Assembly (NCBI RefSeq): GCF_003352085.1
Contig: NZ_CP025804.1
Location: 620,001 to 684,000, forward strand
Length of the DNA: 64,000 bases
Reading direction: 5' to 3'
Source: Sulfitobacter sp. SK012
Lineage (GTDB): Bacteria > Pseudomonadota > Alphaproteobacteria > Rhodobacterales > Rhodobacteraceae
Shown: positions 15,655 through 27,941 of the stretch, one piece after another
Layout of the letters: every line of letters begins with the position of its first letter
Position numbering within the stretch: position 1 is the first letter of the stretch
Notes under the pieces: model-generated
Database searches by the model: none
Seen by the model: the letters and a program-made list of their open reading frames with translations, nothing else
What the model was told of the DNA's origin: nothing
Program-made: the position numbers and the translations under genes

Positions 15655-16080
15655 ATGGCCAAGAAACTCGTCGGTACGATGAAGTTGCAAGTTAAAGCGG
15701 GTCAAGCGAACCCATCCCCACCTGTCGGCCCAGCATTGGGTCAGCGCGGGATCAACATCATGGAATTCTGTAAAGCGTTCAACGCCAAGACAGCAGACCT
15801 GGAGCCCGGTGCGCCGTGCCCAACCGTGATCAGCTATTATCAGGACAAGTCCTTTACGATGGACATCAAGACGCCACCTGCGTCCTATTACCTGAAGAAA
15901 GCCGCCAAGGTTAAGTCAGGCGCCAAAACGCCTAGCCGTGAAACCATTGGTACCGTGACCACTAAGCAGCTGCGCGAGATCGCAGAAGCGAAGATGGCCG
16001 ATCTATCCGCCAACGATATCGATCAGGCGATGAAGATCATTTTGGGTTCAGCCCGTTCTATGGGCATTGAGGTTAAGTAA
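15655..16080 (+). CDS. rplK: 50S ribosomal protein L11
   Basis: Protein of 141 aa, the standard length. The N-terminal domain has the proline-rich loop [19 protein letters not shown] that contacts thiostrepton and the GTPase-associated centre. The C-terminal rRNA-binding domain ends [10 protein letters not shown]11 binds 23S rRNA and is methylated by PrmA in most bacteria. It is followed one base later by rplA, so the two are co-translated. Confidence 0.98.
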   Translation: MAKKLVGTMKLQVKAGQANPSPPVGPALGQRGINIMEFCKAFNAKTADLEPGAPCPTVISYYQDKSFTMDIKTPPASYYLKKAAKVKSGAKTPSRETIGTVTTKQLREIAEAKMADLSANDIDQAMKIILGSARSMGIEVK

Positions 16081-16081
16081 A

Positions 16082-16780
16082 ATGGCAAAGCTTGGTAAAC
16101 GTACAAAATCTGCCCGCGAAGCATTCGCAGGCAAAGTGGACATCACAGTCGAAGAGGCTGTGACCCTGATCAAAGCAAACTCTGGCGTGAAATTCGACGA
16201 AACTGTCGAGATCGCTATGAACCTCGGGATCGACCCGCGCCACGCAGACCAGATGGTCCGCGGCGTAATCGGTCTGCCAAACGGCACCGGCAAAAACATG
16301 CGTGTTGCTGTGTTCGCTCGTGGCCCCAAAGCTGAAGAGGCTGAAAAGGCTGGCGCAGATATCGTGGGTGCAGAGGATCTGATGGAGATCGTGCAAAGCG
16401 GCAAGATCGATTTTGATCGCTGCATCGCGACACCAGACATGATGCCAATCGTTGGGCGTCTGGGTAAAGTACTGGGTCCACGTAACCTGATGCCGAACCC
16501 AAAGGTTGGAACTGTGACCATGGACGTTGAGGCAGCTGTTAAGGCGGCCAAAGGCGGCGAAGTTCAGTTCAAGGCGGAAAAAGGCGGCGTTGTACACGCC
16601 GGTGTTGGCAAGATGTCCTTTGACGAGGGCAAGCTGGTCGAAAACATCCGTGCCTTTATCGGTGCCGTGTCTAAAGCACGCCCAGCGGGTGCCAAAGGTA
16701 CTTATGTCAAAAAGATCAACCTGACCTCCACAATGGGTCCAGGCGTTAGCGTTTCTATTGAAAACGCTGTCGGCGAGTAA
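16082..16780 (+). CDS. rplA: 50S ribosomal protein L1
   Basis: Protein of 232 aa, with the two-domain L1 sequence including [17 protein letters not shown] and the conserved [18 protein letters not shown] and [14 protein letters not shown] stretches. L1 forms the mobile L1 stalk at the E site and often represses its own operon by binding the L11-L1 leader. The ATG at 16082 directly follows the rplK stop. An intrinsic terminator follows at 16818. Confidence 0.98.
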   Translation: MAKLGKRTKSAREAFAGKVDITVEEAVTLIKANSGVKFDETVEIAMNLGIDPRHADQMVRGVIGLPNGTGKNMRVAVFARGPKAEEAEKAGADIVGAEDLMEIVQSGKIDFDRCIATPDMMPIVGRLGKVLGPRNLMPNPKVGTVTMDVEAAVKAAKGGEVQFKAEKGGVVHAGVGKMSFDEGKLVENIRAFIGAVSKARPAGAKGTYVKKINLTSTMGPGVSVSIENAVGE

Positions 16781-16817
16781 TTTCGCGTAAGATAATTCGC
16801 TTTGTTGCGAATGAAAG

Positions 16818-16841
16818 CGGGCCCTCTTGGGCCCGTTTTTT
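16818..16841 (+). terminator. intrinsic terminator after rplA
   Basis: Perfect seven-pair stem CGGGCCC/GGGCCCG with a TCTT loop followed by six T. Confidence 0.88.
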
Positions 16842-16875
16842 GTGCCGGAAGTCTAGATTTCGCTCAACGCTACCT

Positions 16876-16904
16876 TTGCAATAGCTGCTCGTGAGCCGTA
16901 ATCT
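16876..16904 (+). promoter_or_regulatory. candidate promoter for rplJ-rplL-rpoBC
   Basis: TTGCAA at 16876-16881, a 17-base spacer and TAATCT at 16899-16904, downstream of the rplA terminator and about 300 bases before rplJ. Confidence 0.4.
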
Positions 16905-17048
16905 TGCCGATTTGATAAAAACCCAGCATCTGGGGGTTGGAAAACCCACGACCTTTATGTAGGTCAGCACCTAAGTATCAAAGCGCGATTCGTCGCGCTT
17001 TTGTGCTTTTCGTCCGAGACGGCGGGTGAGGGTCAGTGATCTTCATAA

Positions 17049-17192
17049 TTCCTGCCTGAGACGGGAAACGGCAAATTTTCTTCGGACCGCCCGATCTGGG
17101 CTTTCCGCGGCGATGCGCAGGACCCCGTAAGGACCCGACCGTCGGGACACCTTTGTTCCGGCAGAACTGAGCCGGAGGGGCAACCCTCCCTT
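17049..17192 (+). ncRNA. L10-type ribosomal protein leader
   Basis: The untranslated leader of rplJ contains GGGCTTTCCGCGG...ATGCGCAGGA, which matches my recollection of the alphaproteobacterial L10 leader bound by the L10(L12) complex for autoregulation, plus a GGAGGG/CCCTCC hairpin at 17174-17189 just before the rplJ ribosome binding site. The family match is from memory of the consensus; the hairpin is seen directly. Confidence 0.6.
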
Positions 17193-17206
17193 ACTGGAGT
17201 GAAACT

Positions 17207-17722
17207 GTGGATAGAGCACAAAAAGAACAGCTGGTCGATGAACTCGGCCAGATCTTTGAAAGCTCTGGCGTCGTTGTGGTTAGCCATTACGTCGGTTTGA
17301 CAGTTGCTAATATGCAGGACCTTCGGGCGCGCGCACGCGCGGCTGGTGGATCTGTGCGTGTTGCAAAAAACAGGCTCGCCAAGATCGCCCTTGAAGGAAA
17401 GCCATGCGCAAGCATTGCGGATCTTCTTACGGGCATGACCGTTCTTACCTTTTCTGAGGATCCCGTGGCTGCTGCCAAGGTTGCTCAGGATTTCGCTAAA
17501 GAGAATGATAAATTTATCATTCTCGGCGGTGCAATGGGTGAGAATGCGTTGGACGTCGCCGGTGTCGAAGCCGTGTCTAAAATGCCTTCGCGTGACGAGC
17601 TTATCGCCACAATCGCGGGCATGCTGGGCGCACCTGCATCGAACATCGCCGGGGCCATTGGCGCACCTGCAAGCAACATTGCTTCCATCTTGTCCTCAAT
17701 CGAGGACAAGGCGGCTGCGTAA
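17207..17722 (+). CDS. rplJ: 50S ribosomal protein L10
   Basis: Protein of 171 aa with a GTG start preceded by CTGGAGTG. The N-terminal rRNA-binding domain contains [19 protein letters not shown] and [13 protein letters not shown], and the C-terminal helix that carries L7/L12 dimers is present. L10 anchors the stalk and represses its own mRNA through the upstream leader. rplL follows 75 bases later. Confidence 0.98.
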   Translation: MDRAQKEQLVDELGQIFESSGVVVVSHYVGLTVANMQDLRARARAAGGSVRVAKNRLAKIALEGKPCASIADLLTGMTVLTFSEDPVAAAKVAQDFAKENDKFIILGGAMGENALDVAGVEAVSKMPSRDELIATIAGMLGAPASNIAGAIGAPASNIASILSSIEDKAAA

Positions 17723-17797
17723 AGCATATCGTCAAGCTGGCGCAGGGTTGAACCTTCGCGTTGGAACACACATATCGTTAACGGAAAGAGCTAAAAC

Positions 17798-18169
17798 ATG
17801 GCTGATCTGAAGAAAATGGCAGAAGACATCGTTGGTCTGACACTGCTGGAAGCACAAGAACTGAAGACAATCCTCAAAGACGAGTACGGCATCGAGCCCG
17901 CCGCTGGCGGCGCTGTGATGATGGCTGGTCCTGCTGACGGCGGTGCCGCAGAAGAGGAAAAGACTGAATTTGACGTCGTGCTGAAAAATGCCGGTGCCTC
18001 CAAGATCAACGTGATCAAGGAAGTCCGTGGCATTACCGGTCTTGGCCTCAAAGAAGCCAAAGACCTGGTTGAAGCCGGTGGCAAGATCAAAGAAGGCGTG
18101 GACAAAGCCGAAGCAGAAGAAGTCAAAGCGAAGCTGGAAGCAGCTGGCGCAGAAGTCGAACTGGCTTAA
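17798..18169 (+). CDS. rplL: 50S ribosomal protein L7/L12
   Basis: Protein of 123 aa: an N-terminal dimerisation domain ([21 protein letters not shown]), an Ala/Gly-rich hinge, and the C-terminal factor-binding domain with [20 protein letters not shown]. It recruits translation GTPases to the ribosome. The gap to rpoB is nearly 290 bases and holds a strong hairpin. Confidence 0.98.
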   Translation: MADLKKMAEDIVGLTLLEAQELKTILKDEYGIEPAAGGAVMMAGPADGGAAEEEKTEFDVVLKNAGASKINVIKEVRGITGLGLKEAKDLVEAGGKIKEGVDKAEAEEVKAKLEAAGAEVELA

Positions 18170-18399
18170 GCCACACGCAACGGGAACAGGTCTTTTTTAG
18201 GAAAGATCAGGTTGGGGTTTCTTCGGAAAACTCAATAAATCCCGAAAGAACAAGGCTGGATGGGGAGCAATCTCTGTCCAGCCTGACCTATTTTGACGAG
18301 TGGTCCTTCAGATGGACCCTTCTTCAGGAGAGGTCCTAAGGTCGGAAGGGGTGCGGTGGGACGCATTCCAAGCATTGACCGGATTTTCCGCTCTGATAG

Positions 18400-18425
18400 G
18401 CGCACCACGGCCCCGGTGGTGGCGC
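18400..18425 (+). promoter_or_regulatory. hairpin in the rplL-rpoB intergenic leader
   Basis: Nine base pairs with one bulge (18400-18408 with 18416-18425), loop GGCCCCG, ending 32 bases before the rpoB start. There is no T run, so it is more likely an mRNA processing or attenuation element than a terminator. Confidence 0.5.
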
Positions 18426-18457
18426 TTAGGCAAGAGACACGAAAGGTGACACGACAC

Positions 18458-21400
18458 ATGGCACAATCCTTCCTTGGCCAGAAGCGTCTACGTAAATATT
18501 ATGGCAAAATCCGCGAAGTGCTGGAAATGCCGAACCTCATTGAGGTTCAGAAATCTTCATACGATCTATTCCTGAATTCTGGCGATGCCGAAATCCCCAC
18601 CGATGGTGATGGTATTCAGGGCGTGTTCCAATCGGTTTTCCCGATCAAGGACTTCAACGAGACTTCGGTACTTGAATACGTCAAGTACGAGCTGGAAAAG
18701 CCAAAGTACGACGTCGAGGAATGTCAGCAACGTGACATGACCTACAGCGCACCTTTGAAAGTCACGCTGCGTCTGATCGTATTTGATATCGACGAGGACA
18801 CGGGTGCCAAGTCGGTCAAGGATATCAAGGAACAAGACGTCTTCATGGGCGACATGCCTCTGATGACCCCCAATGGTACGTTCATCGTGAATGGTACTGA
18901 GCGTGTGATCGTTTCCCAGATGCACCGTAGCCCCGGCGTGTTCTTTGATCACGACAAGGGCAAGACGCATTCTTCGGGCAAGCTGCTGTTTGCTTGCCGG
19001 ATTATTCCTTACCGCGGCTCTTGGTTGGATTTTGAATTCGACGCCAAGGACATCGTATTCGCGCGGATCGACCGTCGTCGCAAGCTGCCTGTGACCACCT
19101 TGCTTTATGCTTTGGGGTTGGACCAAGAAGCGATCATGGACGCCTATTACGAGACAGTGAACTTTAAGCTGCAAGAGGGCAAAGGCTGGGTTGCGCCTTT
19201 CTACCCGGACCGTGTGCGGGGCACGCGGCCAACTTATGATCTTGTAGACGCAAAAACTGGCGAAGTGCTGTTTGAGCAAGGCAAGAAAGTCACGCCACGC
19301 GCGGTCAAGCAATTGGTCGACGATGGTAAGGTGACTGAGTTGCTGCTGCCGTTTGATCATATTGCGGGCAAATTCGTCTCCAAAGACATCATCAACGAAG
19401 AAACGGGCGCGATTTACGTCGAAGCTGGTGATGAATTAACGCTGGAGCATGACAAGGACGGCACGCTGATCGGCGGGACGGCCAAGGAGCTTGTGGATGC
19501 CGGCATCCACGACATTCCGCTCTTGGATATCGATAACATCAATGTTGGCGCGTACATGCGTAACACGATGAGCAACGACAAAAACATGAACCGCGACACG
19601 GCGCTCATGGACATTTACCGCGTTATGCGTCCGGGCGAGCCGCCTACCGTTGAGGCCGCGTCAAACCTGTTCAACACGCTGTTCTTTGATGGTGAACGTT
19701 ATGACTTGTCAGCTGTTGGCCGCGTGAAAATGAACATGCGTTTGGCCCTTGATAAAGAAGACACCCAACGCACGCTGGACCGTGACGACATCGTGCAGTG
19801 TATCAAAGCATTGGTCGACCTGCGTGATGGCCGTGGCGACATCGACGATATCGACCACCTCGGCAACCGCCGAGTGCGTTCCGTCGGTGAATTGATGGAA
19901 AACCAGTACCGCGTCGGCCTGTTGCGCATGGAACGTGCGATCAAAGAGCGGATGTCTTCCGTCGAGATCGATACCGTGATGCCGCAGGATCTGATCAACG
20001 CAAAACCTGCCGCTGCTGCAGTACGTGAATTCTTCGGCTCCTCGCAGCTGTCGCAATTCATGGACCAAACCAACCCGCTTTCCGAGGTCACGCACAAGCG
20101 TCGCCTCTCAGCGCTTGGACCAGGTGGCCTGACACGTGAACGTGCTGGTTTTGAAGTACGTGACGTGCACCCGACCCACTATGGTCGGATGTGTCCGATT
20201 GAAACGCCGGAAGGCCCGAACATTGGTCTGATCAACTCGCTGGCGACGTTTGCCCGCGTGAACAAATACGGCTTCATCGAAACGCCTTATCGTAAGGTTT
20301 CTAACGGTGTGGTTTCCGACGAAGTGCAGTACATGTCTGCAACCGAAGAGATGCGCCATACGGTGGCTCAGGCCAACGCGAACCTTGATGAAAACATGAA
20401 GTTCGTGAACGATCTGGTCTCTACCCGTCAGTCCGGCGACTATACGCTGGCCCCGTCGGAAAACGTGGACTTGATCGACGTCAGCCCAAAGCAGCTGGTC
20501 TCTGTCGCCGCCTCGTTGATCCCGTTCCTTGAAAATGACGATGCGAACAGAGCCTTGATGGGCTCGAACATGCAACGTCAGGCTGTGCCGCTTCTGCAAG
20601 CTGAAGCACCGCTGGTCGGAACTGGTATCGAAGAAGTCGTGGCGCGCGATTCCGGCGCAGCCTATATGGCCAAACGTGCCGGTGTCATCGACCAAGTTGA
20701 CGCAACGCGTATCGTGATCCGGGCGACCGCAGATCTAGAGCTGGGCGATGCGGGTGTGGACATCTACCGCATGCGTAAGTTCCAGCGGTCTAACCAAAAC
20801 ACCTGTATCAACCAGCGTCCGCTGGTTCAGGTTGGTGAGACGGTTACAAAAGGTCAGGTAATTGCCGATGGTCCATCTACGGACATGGGTGAGCTGGCAC
20901 TTGGCAAAAACGTGGTCGTCGCGTTCATGCCTTGGAATGGCTACAACTACGAAGACTCGATCCTGATCTCCGAGCGGGTTTCGCGTGATGACGTCTTTAC
21001 CTCGATTCACATTGAGGAATTTGAAGTCGCCGCACGTGACACAAAGCTTGGGCCAGAAGAGATCACTCGCGACATCCCCAACGTGGGCGAAGAAGCGCTG
21101 CGTAACCTTGATGAGGCGGGCATCGTCTATATCGGGGCCGACGTAGAGCCGGGCGATATTCTTGTGGGTAAGATCACGCCAAAAGGCGAAAGCCCGATGA
21201 CGCCAGAAGAAAAGCTCCTACGCGCCATCTTTGGTGAGAAAGCCTCGGACGTTCGCGATACATCGCTGCGTGTGAAGCCAGGTGATTTTGGTACGGTCGT
21301 TGAAGTACGTGTGTTCAACCGCCACGGTGTGGAAAAGGACGAACGTGCGCTGCAGATCGAGCGCGAAGAGGTTGAACGCCTTGCTCGTGACCGCGACGAT

Positions 21401-22597
21401 GAACTTGGGATCCTTGATCGCAACATCTACGCGCGTTTGCGTCAGATGATCACGGGCAAAGTGGCCGTCAAAGGCCCCAAAGGGGTTAAGCCCGGCGCGC
21501 AGATCAACGATGAGATGCTGGACGAAATCCTGACACGTGGTCAGTGGTGGCAGCTGGCGCTCGAAGACGAAGACGACGCGAAAATCGTCGAAGCCCTGAA
21601 CGAGCAATACGAGATCCAAAAGCGGACGCTTGATGCTCGGTTCGAGGACAAAGTCGAGAAAGTACGTCGCGGCGACGATCTGCCTCCGGGCGTGATGAAA
21701 ATGGTCAAAGTGTTCGTAGCGGTAAAGCGTAAGCTGCAGCCGGGCGACAAAATGGCTGGCCGTCACGGCAACAAAGGTGTGATTTCTAAGGTTGTTCCGA
21801 TGGAGGACATGCCGTTCCTCGAGGATGGTACACCGGTTGATTTCTGTCTGAACCCGCTGGGTGTGCCATCGCGCATGAACGTCGGTCAGATCCTAGAAAC
21901 CCACATGGGTTGGGCTGCACGTGGCTTGGGGGTCAACATCGACGAGGCGCTGCAAGAGTATAAGCGTTCCGGCGATCTGACACCTGTACGTGAAGCAATG
22001 CATCTGGCTTACGGCGATGACGTGTTCGAAGAAGGCATCACAGGCATGGCCGAAGACGACCTGCTTGAAGCTGCTGGTAACGTAACCAGAGGTGTGCCGA
22101 TTGCGACGCCAGTCTTTGACGGTGCCAAAGAAGCAGACGTTAACGACAGCCTTGCACGTGCCGGTTTCGACACGTCAGGTCAGTCGGTCTTGTTTGATGG
22201 CCGCACAGGCGAAGAGTTCAGCCGTAAAGTGACGGTAGGTGTCAAATACCTGCTGAAACTGCACCACTTGGTGGATGACAAAATCCACGCGCGCTCCACA
22301 GGGCCGTACTCGCTTGTTACTCAGCAGCCGCTGGGTGGTAAGGCACAGTTCGGTGGCCAGCGCTTTGGGGAAATGGAGGTCTGGGCTCTGGAAGCTTACG
22401 GTGCCGCCTACACCCTCCAAGAGATGCTGACGGTGAAATCGGATGACGTTGCAGGCCGTACGAAGGTCTATGAAAGCATCGTCAAAGGCGAGGACAACTT
22501 CGAGGCCGGTATTCCGGAATCGTTCAACGTTCTTGTCAAAGAAGTCCGTGGCCTTGGCCTGAACATGGAACTCCTGGATGCGGAGGAAGATGAGTAA
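18458..22597 (+). CDS. rpoB: DNA-directed RNA polymerase beta subunit
   Basis: Protein of 1379 aa, the usual alphaproteobacterial length, starting [20 protein letters not shown]. The rifampicin-binding cluster is wild type at the main resistance positions ([16 protein letters not shown], then [12 protein letters not shown]), and the C-terminal [19 protein letters not shown] and [19 protein letters not shown] motifs are present. The frame is open upstream to 18293, but that part is not conserved-looking, so the ATG at 18458 is taken. It is followed by rpoC after 99 bases. Confidence 0.98.
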   Translation: MAQSFLGQKRLRKYYGKIREVLEMPNLIEVQKSSYDLFLNSGDAEIPTDGDGIQGVFQSVFPIKDFNETSVLEYVKYELEKPKYDVEECQQRDMTYSAPLKVTLRLIVFDIDEDTGAKSVKDIKEQDVFMGDMPLMTPNGTFIVNGTERVIVSQMHRSPGVFFDHDKGKTHSSGKLLFACRIIPYRGSWLDFEFDAKDIVFARIDRRRKLPVTTLLYALGLDQEAIMDAYYETVNFKLQEGKGWVAPFYPDRVRGTRPTYDLVDAKTGEVLFEQGKKVTPRAVKQLVDDGKVTELLLPFDHIAGKFVSKDIINEETGAIYVEAGDELTLEHDKDGTLIGGTAKELVDAGIHDIPLLDIDNINVGAYMRNTMSNDKNMNRDTALMDIYRVMRPGEPPTVEAASNLFNTLFFDGERYDLSAVGRVKMNMRLALDKEDTQRTLDRDDIVQCIKALVDLRDGRGDIDDIDHLGNRRVRSVGELMENQYRVGLLRMERAIKERMSSVEIDTVMPQDLINAKPAAAAVREFFGSSQLSQFMDQTNPLSEVTHKRRLSALGPGGLTRERAGFEVRDVHPTHYGRMCPIETPEGPNIGLINSLATFARVNKYGFIETPYRKVSNGVVSDEVQYMSATEEMRHTVAQANANLDENMKFVNDLVSTRQSGDYTLAPSENVDLIDVSPKQLVSVAASLIPFLENDDANRALMGSNMQRQAVPLLQAEAPLVGTGIEEVVARDSGAAYMAKRAGVIDQVDATRIVIRATADLELGDAGVDIYRMRKFQRSNQNTCINQRPLVQVGETVTKGQVIADGPSTDMGELALGKNVVVAFMPWNGYNYEDSILISERVSRDDVFTSIHIEEFEVAARDTKLGPEEITRDIPNVGEEALRNLDEAGIVYIGADVEPGDILVGKITPKGESPMTPEEKLLRAIFGEKASDVRDTSLRVKPGDFGTVVEVRVFNRHGVEKDERALQIEREEVERLARDRDDELGILDRNIYARLRQMITGKVAVKGPKGVKPGAQINDEMLDEILTRGQWWQLALEDEDDAKIVEALNEQYEIQKRTLDARFEDKVEKVRRGDDLPPGVMKMVKVFVAVKRKLQPGDKMAGRHGNKGVISKVVPMEDMPFLEDGTPVDFCLNPLGVPSRMNVGQILETHMGWAARGLGVNIDEALQEYKRSGDLTPVREAMHLAYGDDVFEEGITGMAEDDLLEAAGNVTRGVPIATPVFDGAKEADVNDSLARAGFDTSGQSVLFDGRTGEEFSRKVTVGVKYLLKLHHLVDDKIHARSTGPYSLVTQQPLGGKAQFGGQRFGEMEVWALEAYGAAYTLQEMLTVKSDDVAGRTKVYESIVKGEDNFEAGIPESFNVLVKEVRGLGLNMELLDAEEDE

Positions 22598-22696
22598 CGG
22601 GCAAGATCTGAAATCAGATTTTGCGCCCAGACCTTCGATGAAGGTTTGGGCTCCCGCCAAACTTCCCCCGCACCCTCTGAAACTTGAGGAAAAAGT

Positions 22697-25600
22697 ATGA
22701 ACCAGGAACTGACAAACAACCCGTTTAACCCAGTCGCGCCAACCAAGACGTTCGACGAGATCAAGGTCTCTTTGGCATCGCCAGAGCGGATCTTGTCGTG
22801 GTCTTTCGGTGAGATCAAGAAGCCAGAAACCATCAACTATCGGACGTTTAAGCCCGAGCGTGATGGCCTGTTCTGTGCCCGTATCTTTGGCCCGATCAAA
22901 GATTATGAATGCCTGTGCGGTAAATATAAGCGCATGAAATATCGCGGCGTTGTCTGCGAAAAATGCGGCGTTGAAGTTACGCTGCAAAAAGTGCGCCGCG
23001 AGCGGATGGGCCACATTGAGTTGGCCTCACCGGTTGCGCACATCTGGTTCCTGAAATCGCTGCCTTCGCGCATCGGTTTGATGCTGGACATGACACTGCG
23101 TGATCTGGAACGGGTTCTGTACTTTGAGAACTACGTTGTGATCGAGCCGGGCCTCACCGAACTCACCTACGGTCAGATGTTGACCGAAGAAGAGTATATG
23201 GAAGCCCAAGACATCTACGGCATGGATGCATTCACCGCCAATATTGGTGCTGAAGCGATCCGCGAAATGCTGGCTGCGATTGATCTGGAAGCAGAAGCAG
23301 ACCAACTGCGTGCGGACCTCAAAGAGGCCACAGGCGAGCTGAAGCCCAAGAAGATCATCAAGCGTCTGAAGGTCGTCGAGAGCTTCCTTGAATCTGGCAA
23401 CCGCCCTGAGTGGATGGTTCTGACCGTGATCCCTGTGATCCCGCCAGAACTGCGTCCGCTGGTGCCGCTGGATGGTGGCCGTTTCGCGACGTCTGACCTT
23501 AATGATCTGTACCGCCGGGTTATCAACCGTAACAACCGTCTTAAGCGTCTGATCGAACTGCGCGCGCCTGACATCATCGTGCGTAACGAAAAGCGGATGC
23601 TGCAGGAATCTGTTGATGCTCTGTTTGACAATGGCCGTCGTGGCCGCGTCATTACGGGTGCTAACAAACGTCCGCTGAAGTCGCTGTCTGACATGCTGAA
23701 AGGCAAGCAAGGCCGCTTCCGTCAGAACCTTTTGGGCAAGCGCGTCGACTTCTCTGGTCGTTCCGTGATTGTGACTGGTCCTGAGCTGAAGCTGCACCAG
23801 TGTGGTTTGCCGAAAAAGATGGCGCTCGAACTGTTCAAGCCGTTCATCTATTCGCGCCTTGAAGCCAAGGGTCTGTCTTCGACGGTTAAACAAGCCAAGA
23901 AGCTGGTTGAGAAAGAGCGTCCCGAAGTTTGGGATATCTTGGATGAAGTCATCCGTGAACACCCTGTCATGCTGAACCGTGCGCCGACGTTGCACCGTTT
24001 GGGCATCCAGGCGTTTGAACCCGTATTGATCGAAGGTAAGGCTATCCAGCTGCACCCGCTCGTTTGTTCGGCCTTTAACGCTGACTTTGACGGCGACCAA
24101 ATGGCCGTGCACGTACCGCTGAGCCTTGAAGCCCAGCTTGAAGCACGCGTCTTGATGATGTCCACGAACAACGTTCTGTCGCCTGCAAACGGTGCACCGA
24201 TCATCGTGCCATCACAGGATATGATCTTGGGCCTTTACTACGTCACGCTAGACCGTGAAGGCGTAAAAGGTCAGGGCAAAGTCTTTGGTAACGTCGAAGA
24301 AGTTCAGCACGCGCTGGACGCTGGCGAAGTGCATATGCACGCCAAGGTCAAAGCACGGATCAAGCAGATCGACGCCGAAGGCAATGAGGTCATGATCCGT
24401 TTTGACACCACGCCAGGCCGTATGCTTTTGGGGGCTTTGTTGCCGCTGAACGCAAAGGCACCGTTTGATCTGGTCAACCGTCTGTTGCGCAAGAAAGAAG
24501 TGCAGCAAGTCATCGACACCGTTTACCGGTATTGTGGGCAAAAAGAATCCGTCGTCTTCTGTGATCAGATCATGACAATGGGTTTCCGCGAAGCATTCCG
24601 GGCCGGTATTTCGTTCGGCAAAGACGACATGCTGATCCCCGAAACCAAGTGGCCACTGGTTGATGAAACCCGCGGTCAGGTTAAGGACTTTGAACAGCAG
24701 TACATGGACGGCCTGATTACTCAGGGCGAAAAGTACAACAAAGTTGTTGATGCTTGGTCGAAGTGTAACGACAAGGTCACCGATGCGATGATGGGGGCGA
24801 TTTCGGCTCACACATATGCTGAGGACGGTTCCGAGAATGAGCCAAACTCTGTCTACATGATGGCCCACTCTGGTGCGCGTGGCTCGGTCACTCAGATGAA
24901 ACAGCTCGGCGGGATGCGGGGCCTGATGGCCAAGCCGAACGGCGACATCATCGAGACACCGATCATCTCGAACTTTAAAGAAGGCCTGACCGTTCTTGAG
25001 TACTTCAACTCAACGCACGGTGCTCGCAAAGGTTTGTCGGACACCGCCCTGAAAACGGCGAACTCCGGTTACCTCACGCGTCGTTTGGTGGACGTGGCTC
25101 AGGACTGTATCGTGCGCATGCATGATTGTGGGACTGAAACCGCGATCACCGCTGTTGCGGCTGTGAACGACGGCGAAGTCGTGTCTTCGCTGGCGGATCG
25201 CTTGCTGGGCCGTGTGGTTGCGGATGATATCTTGCGCCCTGGTACAGAAGAAGTGTTGGTGACGGCACAGTCCATCATCGACGAACGTCTGGCGGACATC
25301 ATTGACGAAGCTGGCGTTGCTTCGGCACGGATCCGTAGCCCATTGACCTGTGAGGCCGAAGAAGGCGTTTGTGCGCAATGTTATGGTCGTGACCTTGCAC
25401 GTGGTACGCTTGTGAACCAAGGCGAAGCGGTGGGTATCATCGCGGCGCAATCAATTGGTGAACCTGGTACACAGCTGACGATGCGGACGTTCCACATCGG
25501 TGGCGTTGCACAAGGTGGACAGCAGTCCTTCCTTGAGGCCGCACAGTCAGGCAAAGTACGCTTCGAGAGTGTCCAGACCATTGAAAACGCCGCTGGCGAG

Positions 25601-26941
25601 ACCATGGTTGTGGGCCGCAACATGAAGCTGCTGTTGATCGATGAAAACGGCGAAGAACGTGCCAGCCACAAGGTCGGTTACGGTACCAAACTGTTTGTCA
25701 AAGAAGCGCAGAACGTGATCCGTGGCGACAAATTGTTCGAATGGGATCCCTACACCCTGCCGATCATCGCTGAGAGCGCTGGTATGACCAAGTTCGTCGA
25801 TCTGGTTTCTGGTATCGCAGTCAAGGACGAGACGGATGATGCCACAGGCATGACTCAGAAGATCGTCATTGACTGGCGCGCGGCCCCCAAAGGCAACGAG
25901 CTGAAGCCAGAGGTTATCCTGATCGACAAAGATGGCGAGCCGATCCGCAATGATGCGGGCAATCCGGTGACCTATCCGATGTCTGTTGATGCGGTTCTGT
26001 CCGTCGAAGACCAGACCGAAATCAAAGCTGGTGACATCATTGCGCGTATCCCTCGTGAAGGTGCCAAGACCAAGGACATCACCGGTGGTCTGCCACGTGT
26101 GGCCGAACTCTTTGAGGCACGTCGCCCCAAGGATCACGCTATCATCGCGGAAATCGACGGCTATGTGCGGTTCGGCAAAGACTACAAGAACAAGCGTCGC
26201 ATCGCGATCGAGTCTTCGGAAGATCCCGAGTACAAGGTCGAGTACATGGTGCCTAAGGGCAAGCACATCCCGGTTGCGGAAGGTGACTTTGTCCAAAAGG
26301 GCGACTACATCATGGACGGCAATCCAGCGCCGCATGATATCCTTGCGATTATGGGTGTCGAAGCGCTAGCGGATTACATGATCGACGAAGTGCAGGACGT
26401 CTACCGCCTGCAAGGTGTGAAGATTAACGACAAACACATCGAAGTCATCGTGCGTCAGATGCTGCAAAAGTGGGAAATCCAGGAATCTGGCGATACCACG
26501 CTGCTGAAAGGCGAACACGTCGACAAACAAGAGTTCGACCAAGCCAACGAAAAGGCGCTGTCCAAGAAAGGCCGTCCTGCCAAGGGCGAACCGATTCTGC
26601 TGGGCATCACAAAGGCGTCGCTACAAACCCGTAGCTTCATCTCTGCGGCGTCCTTCCAGGAAACCACGCGCGTGCTGACGGAAGCTTCCGTTCAGGGCAA
26701 GCGGGACAAACTGGTTGGCCTCAAAGAGAACGTCATCGTGGGTCGTCTGATCCCAGCAGGCACAGGTGGGGCAACCCAGCAGATGCGCAAAGTTGCCACT
26801 GACCGCGACAATGTCGTGATCGAGGCGCGCCGCGAAGAAGCCGAAGCCGCAGCTGCACTTGCAGCGCCTGAGCCGGCCGAGGACATCATCGGTGGTGACG
26901 TTTTCAGCACGCCGGTCGACAACTCGGAAAGCCGCGAATAA
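22697..26941 (+). CDS. rpoC: DNA-directed RNA polymerase beta' subunit
   Basis: Protein of 1414 aa. It has the N-terminal zinc ribbon ([20 protein letters not shown]), the catalytic magnesium-binding motif NADFDGD (Asp463, 465, 467), a second Cys cluster ([17 protein letters not shown]) and the trigger-loop region following [19 protein letters not shown]. The C-terminus is short and acidic. An intrinsic terminator 30 bases downstream ends the rplJL-rpoBC unit. Confidence 0.98.
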   Translation: MNQELTNNPFNPVAPTKTFDEIKVSLASPERILSWSFGEIKKPETINYRTFKPERDGLFCARIFGPIKDYECLCGKYKRMKYRGVVCEKCGVEVTLQKVRRERMGHIELASPVAHIWFLKSLPSRIGLMLDMTLRDLERVLYFENYVVIEPGLTELTYGQMLTEEEYMEAQDIYGMDAFTANIGAEAIREMLAAIDLEAEADQLRADLKEATGELKPKKIIKRLKVVESFLESGNRPEWMVLTVIPVIPPELRPLVPLDGGRFATSDLNDLYRRVINRNNRLKRLIELRAPDIIVRNEKRMLQESVDALFDNGRRGRVITGANKRPLKSLSDMLKGKQGRFRQNLLGKRVDFSGRSVIVTGPELKLHQCGLPKKMALELFKPFIYSRLEAKGLSSTVKQAKKLVEKERPEVWDILDEVIREHPVMLNRAPTLHRLGIQAFEPVLIEGKAIQLHPLVCSAFNADFDGDQMAVHVPLSLEAQLEARVLMMSTNNVLSPANGAPIIVPSQDMILGLYYVTLDREGVKGQGKVFGNVEEVQHALDAGEVHMHAKVKARIKQIDAEGNEVMIRFDTTPGRMLLGALLPLNAKAPFDLVNRLLRKKEVQQVIDTVYRYCGQKESVVFCDQIMTMGFREAFRAGISFGKDDMLIPETKWPLVDETRGQVKDFEQQYMDGLITQGEKYNKVVDAWSKCNDKVTDAMMGAISAHTYAEDGSENEPNSVYMMAHSGARGSVTQMKQLGGMRGLMAKPNGDIIETPIISNFKEGLTVLEYFNSTHGARKGLSDTALKTANSGYLTRRLVDVAQDCIVRMHDCGTETAITAVAAVNDGEVVSSLADRLLGRVVADDILRPGTEEVLVTAQSIIDERLADIIDEAGVASARIRSPLTCEAEEGVCAQCYGRDLARGTLVNQGEAVGIIAAQSIGEPGTQLTMRTFHIGGVAQGGQQSFLEAAQSGKVRFESVQTIENAAGETMVVGRNMKLLLIDENGEERASHKVGYGTKLFVKEAQNVIRGDKLFEWDPYTLPIIAESAGMTKFVDLVSGIAVKDETDDATGMTQKIVIDWRAAPKGNELKPEVILIDKDGEPIRNDAGNPVTYPMSVDAVLSVEDQTEIKAGDIIARIPREGAKTKDITGGLPRVAELFEARRPKDHAIIAEIDGYVRFGKDYKNKRRIAIESSEDPEYKVEYMVPKGKHIPVAEGDFVQKGDYIMDGNPAPHDILAIMGVEALADYMIDEVQDVYRLQGVKINDKHIEVIVRQMLQKWEIQESGDTTLLKGEHVDKQEFDQANEKALSKKGRPAKGEPILLGITKASLQTRSFISAASFQETTRVLTEASVQGKRDKLVGLKENVIVGRLIPAGTGGATQQMRKVATDRDNVVIEARREEAEAAAALAAPEPAEDIIGGDVFSTPVDNSESRE

Positions 26942-26970
26942 GCGGTCCTTATTGACGGCTAAATGACATA

Positions 26971-27001
26971 CCCCCGTGCCAGAAATGGCGCGGGGGTTTT
27001 T
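26971..27001 (+). terminator. intrinsic terminator after rpoC
   Basis: Ten-pair stem CCCCCGTGCC/GGCGCGGGGG with a six-base loop followed by five T. Confidence 0.9.
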
Positions 27002-27068
27002 CGTTGAGGACTTGCTCAGCCGCGCGCAATCGCTGATAGCTGGGGAATTCCAAGAAAGGCGCGTTGCG

Positions 27069-27941
27069 ATGTCCCCCAATCTTATCGGTGCGTTCTTGAT
27101 GGTCGCGGGGATGGCAGCGTTCACGCTCAATGACACGTTTGTTAAGCTGACCGGTGGCGAAGTGCCGCTCTTTCAACTGATCTTTTTGCGCGGCGTTTTA
27201 TCAAGCGGGATGATCTTGGTTCTTGCCAGAAGCATTGGTCCGTTGCGGTTTCGTTTGCCGCGGCGCGATTGGGCGTTGATCACGCTGCGCGGCATTGCCG
27301 AAATTGCAGGGGCATACTTTTTCCTCTCAGCACTGTTCAACATGCCCATCGGCAACCTGACAGCGATCCTGCAGGTATTGCCGCTGACGGTCACGCTCGC
27401 GTCGGCTGTGGTGTTGCGCGAGGCGGTTGGATGGCGGCGCGTGCTTGCGATTGCTATTGGATTTGGCGGTGTGCTTTTGATCGTGCGACCGGGCGCCGAA
27501 GGGTTCAACGTCTGGTCGCTTTATGCGCTGATCGCGGTGTGCTGCGTCACGGTGCGCGACCTCAGCACGCGTGTGCTGTCCGCGGCGGTCCCTGGCATTA
27601 CAGTAACCTTAACAACTTCTGTGTTGGTCATGGTTGCTGCGGGTTTGGCGTCCCTGGCGCAGCCATGGGCCGCGGTCACGCCGCAGGTTGGCGGGTTGAT
27701 CGCGGTGGCGTCGTTCTTCATCGTCGGGGGGTACTATTGCAGCATTCAGGCCATGCGGGTGGGCGAGGTGTCTTTTGTGGCTCCGTTTCGATATGCGGGC
27801 CTGATTGCGGCGATGTTGGTCGGCTATCTTGTTTTCGGCGAAGTGCCGCGCGCATTGACGCTTCTGGGGGCGGCAATTGTAGTTGGCACTGGTTTGTTCA
27901 CGCTATACCGCGAACAGCGCGCCCGACGTCTAGCGCCTTAA
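27069..27941 (+). CDS. DMT-superfamily (EamA) transporter
   Basis: Protein of 290 aa with ten predicted membrane helices in two EamA repeats; the first runs from MSPNLIGAFLMVAGMAAFTLND, the second from FNVWSLYALIAVCCVTVRD. The motif AYFFLSALFNMPIGNLTAILQ is typical of S-adenosylmethionine uptake or related DMT permeases in this group, but the substrate cannot be fixed. The ATG at 27069 is chosen because the frame upstream lies in the rpoC terminator. It is convergent with the glycosyltransferase genes, overlapping the next gene's end by four bases. Confidence 0.85.
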   Translation: MSPNLIGAFLMVAGMAAFTLNDTFVKLTGGEVPLFQLIFLRGVLSSGMILVLARSIGPLRFRLPRRDWALITLRGIAEIAGAYFFLSALFNMPIGNLTAILQVLPLTVTLASAVVLREAVGWRRVLAIAIGFGGVLLIVRPGAEGFNVWSLYALIAVCCVTVRDLSTRVLSAAVPGITVTLTTSVLVMVAAGLASLAQPWAAVTPQVGGLIAVASFFIVGGYYCSIQAMRVGEVSFVAPFRYAGLIAAMLVGYLVFGEVPRALTLLGAAIVVGTGLFTLYREQRARRLAP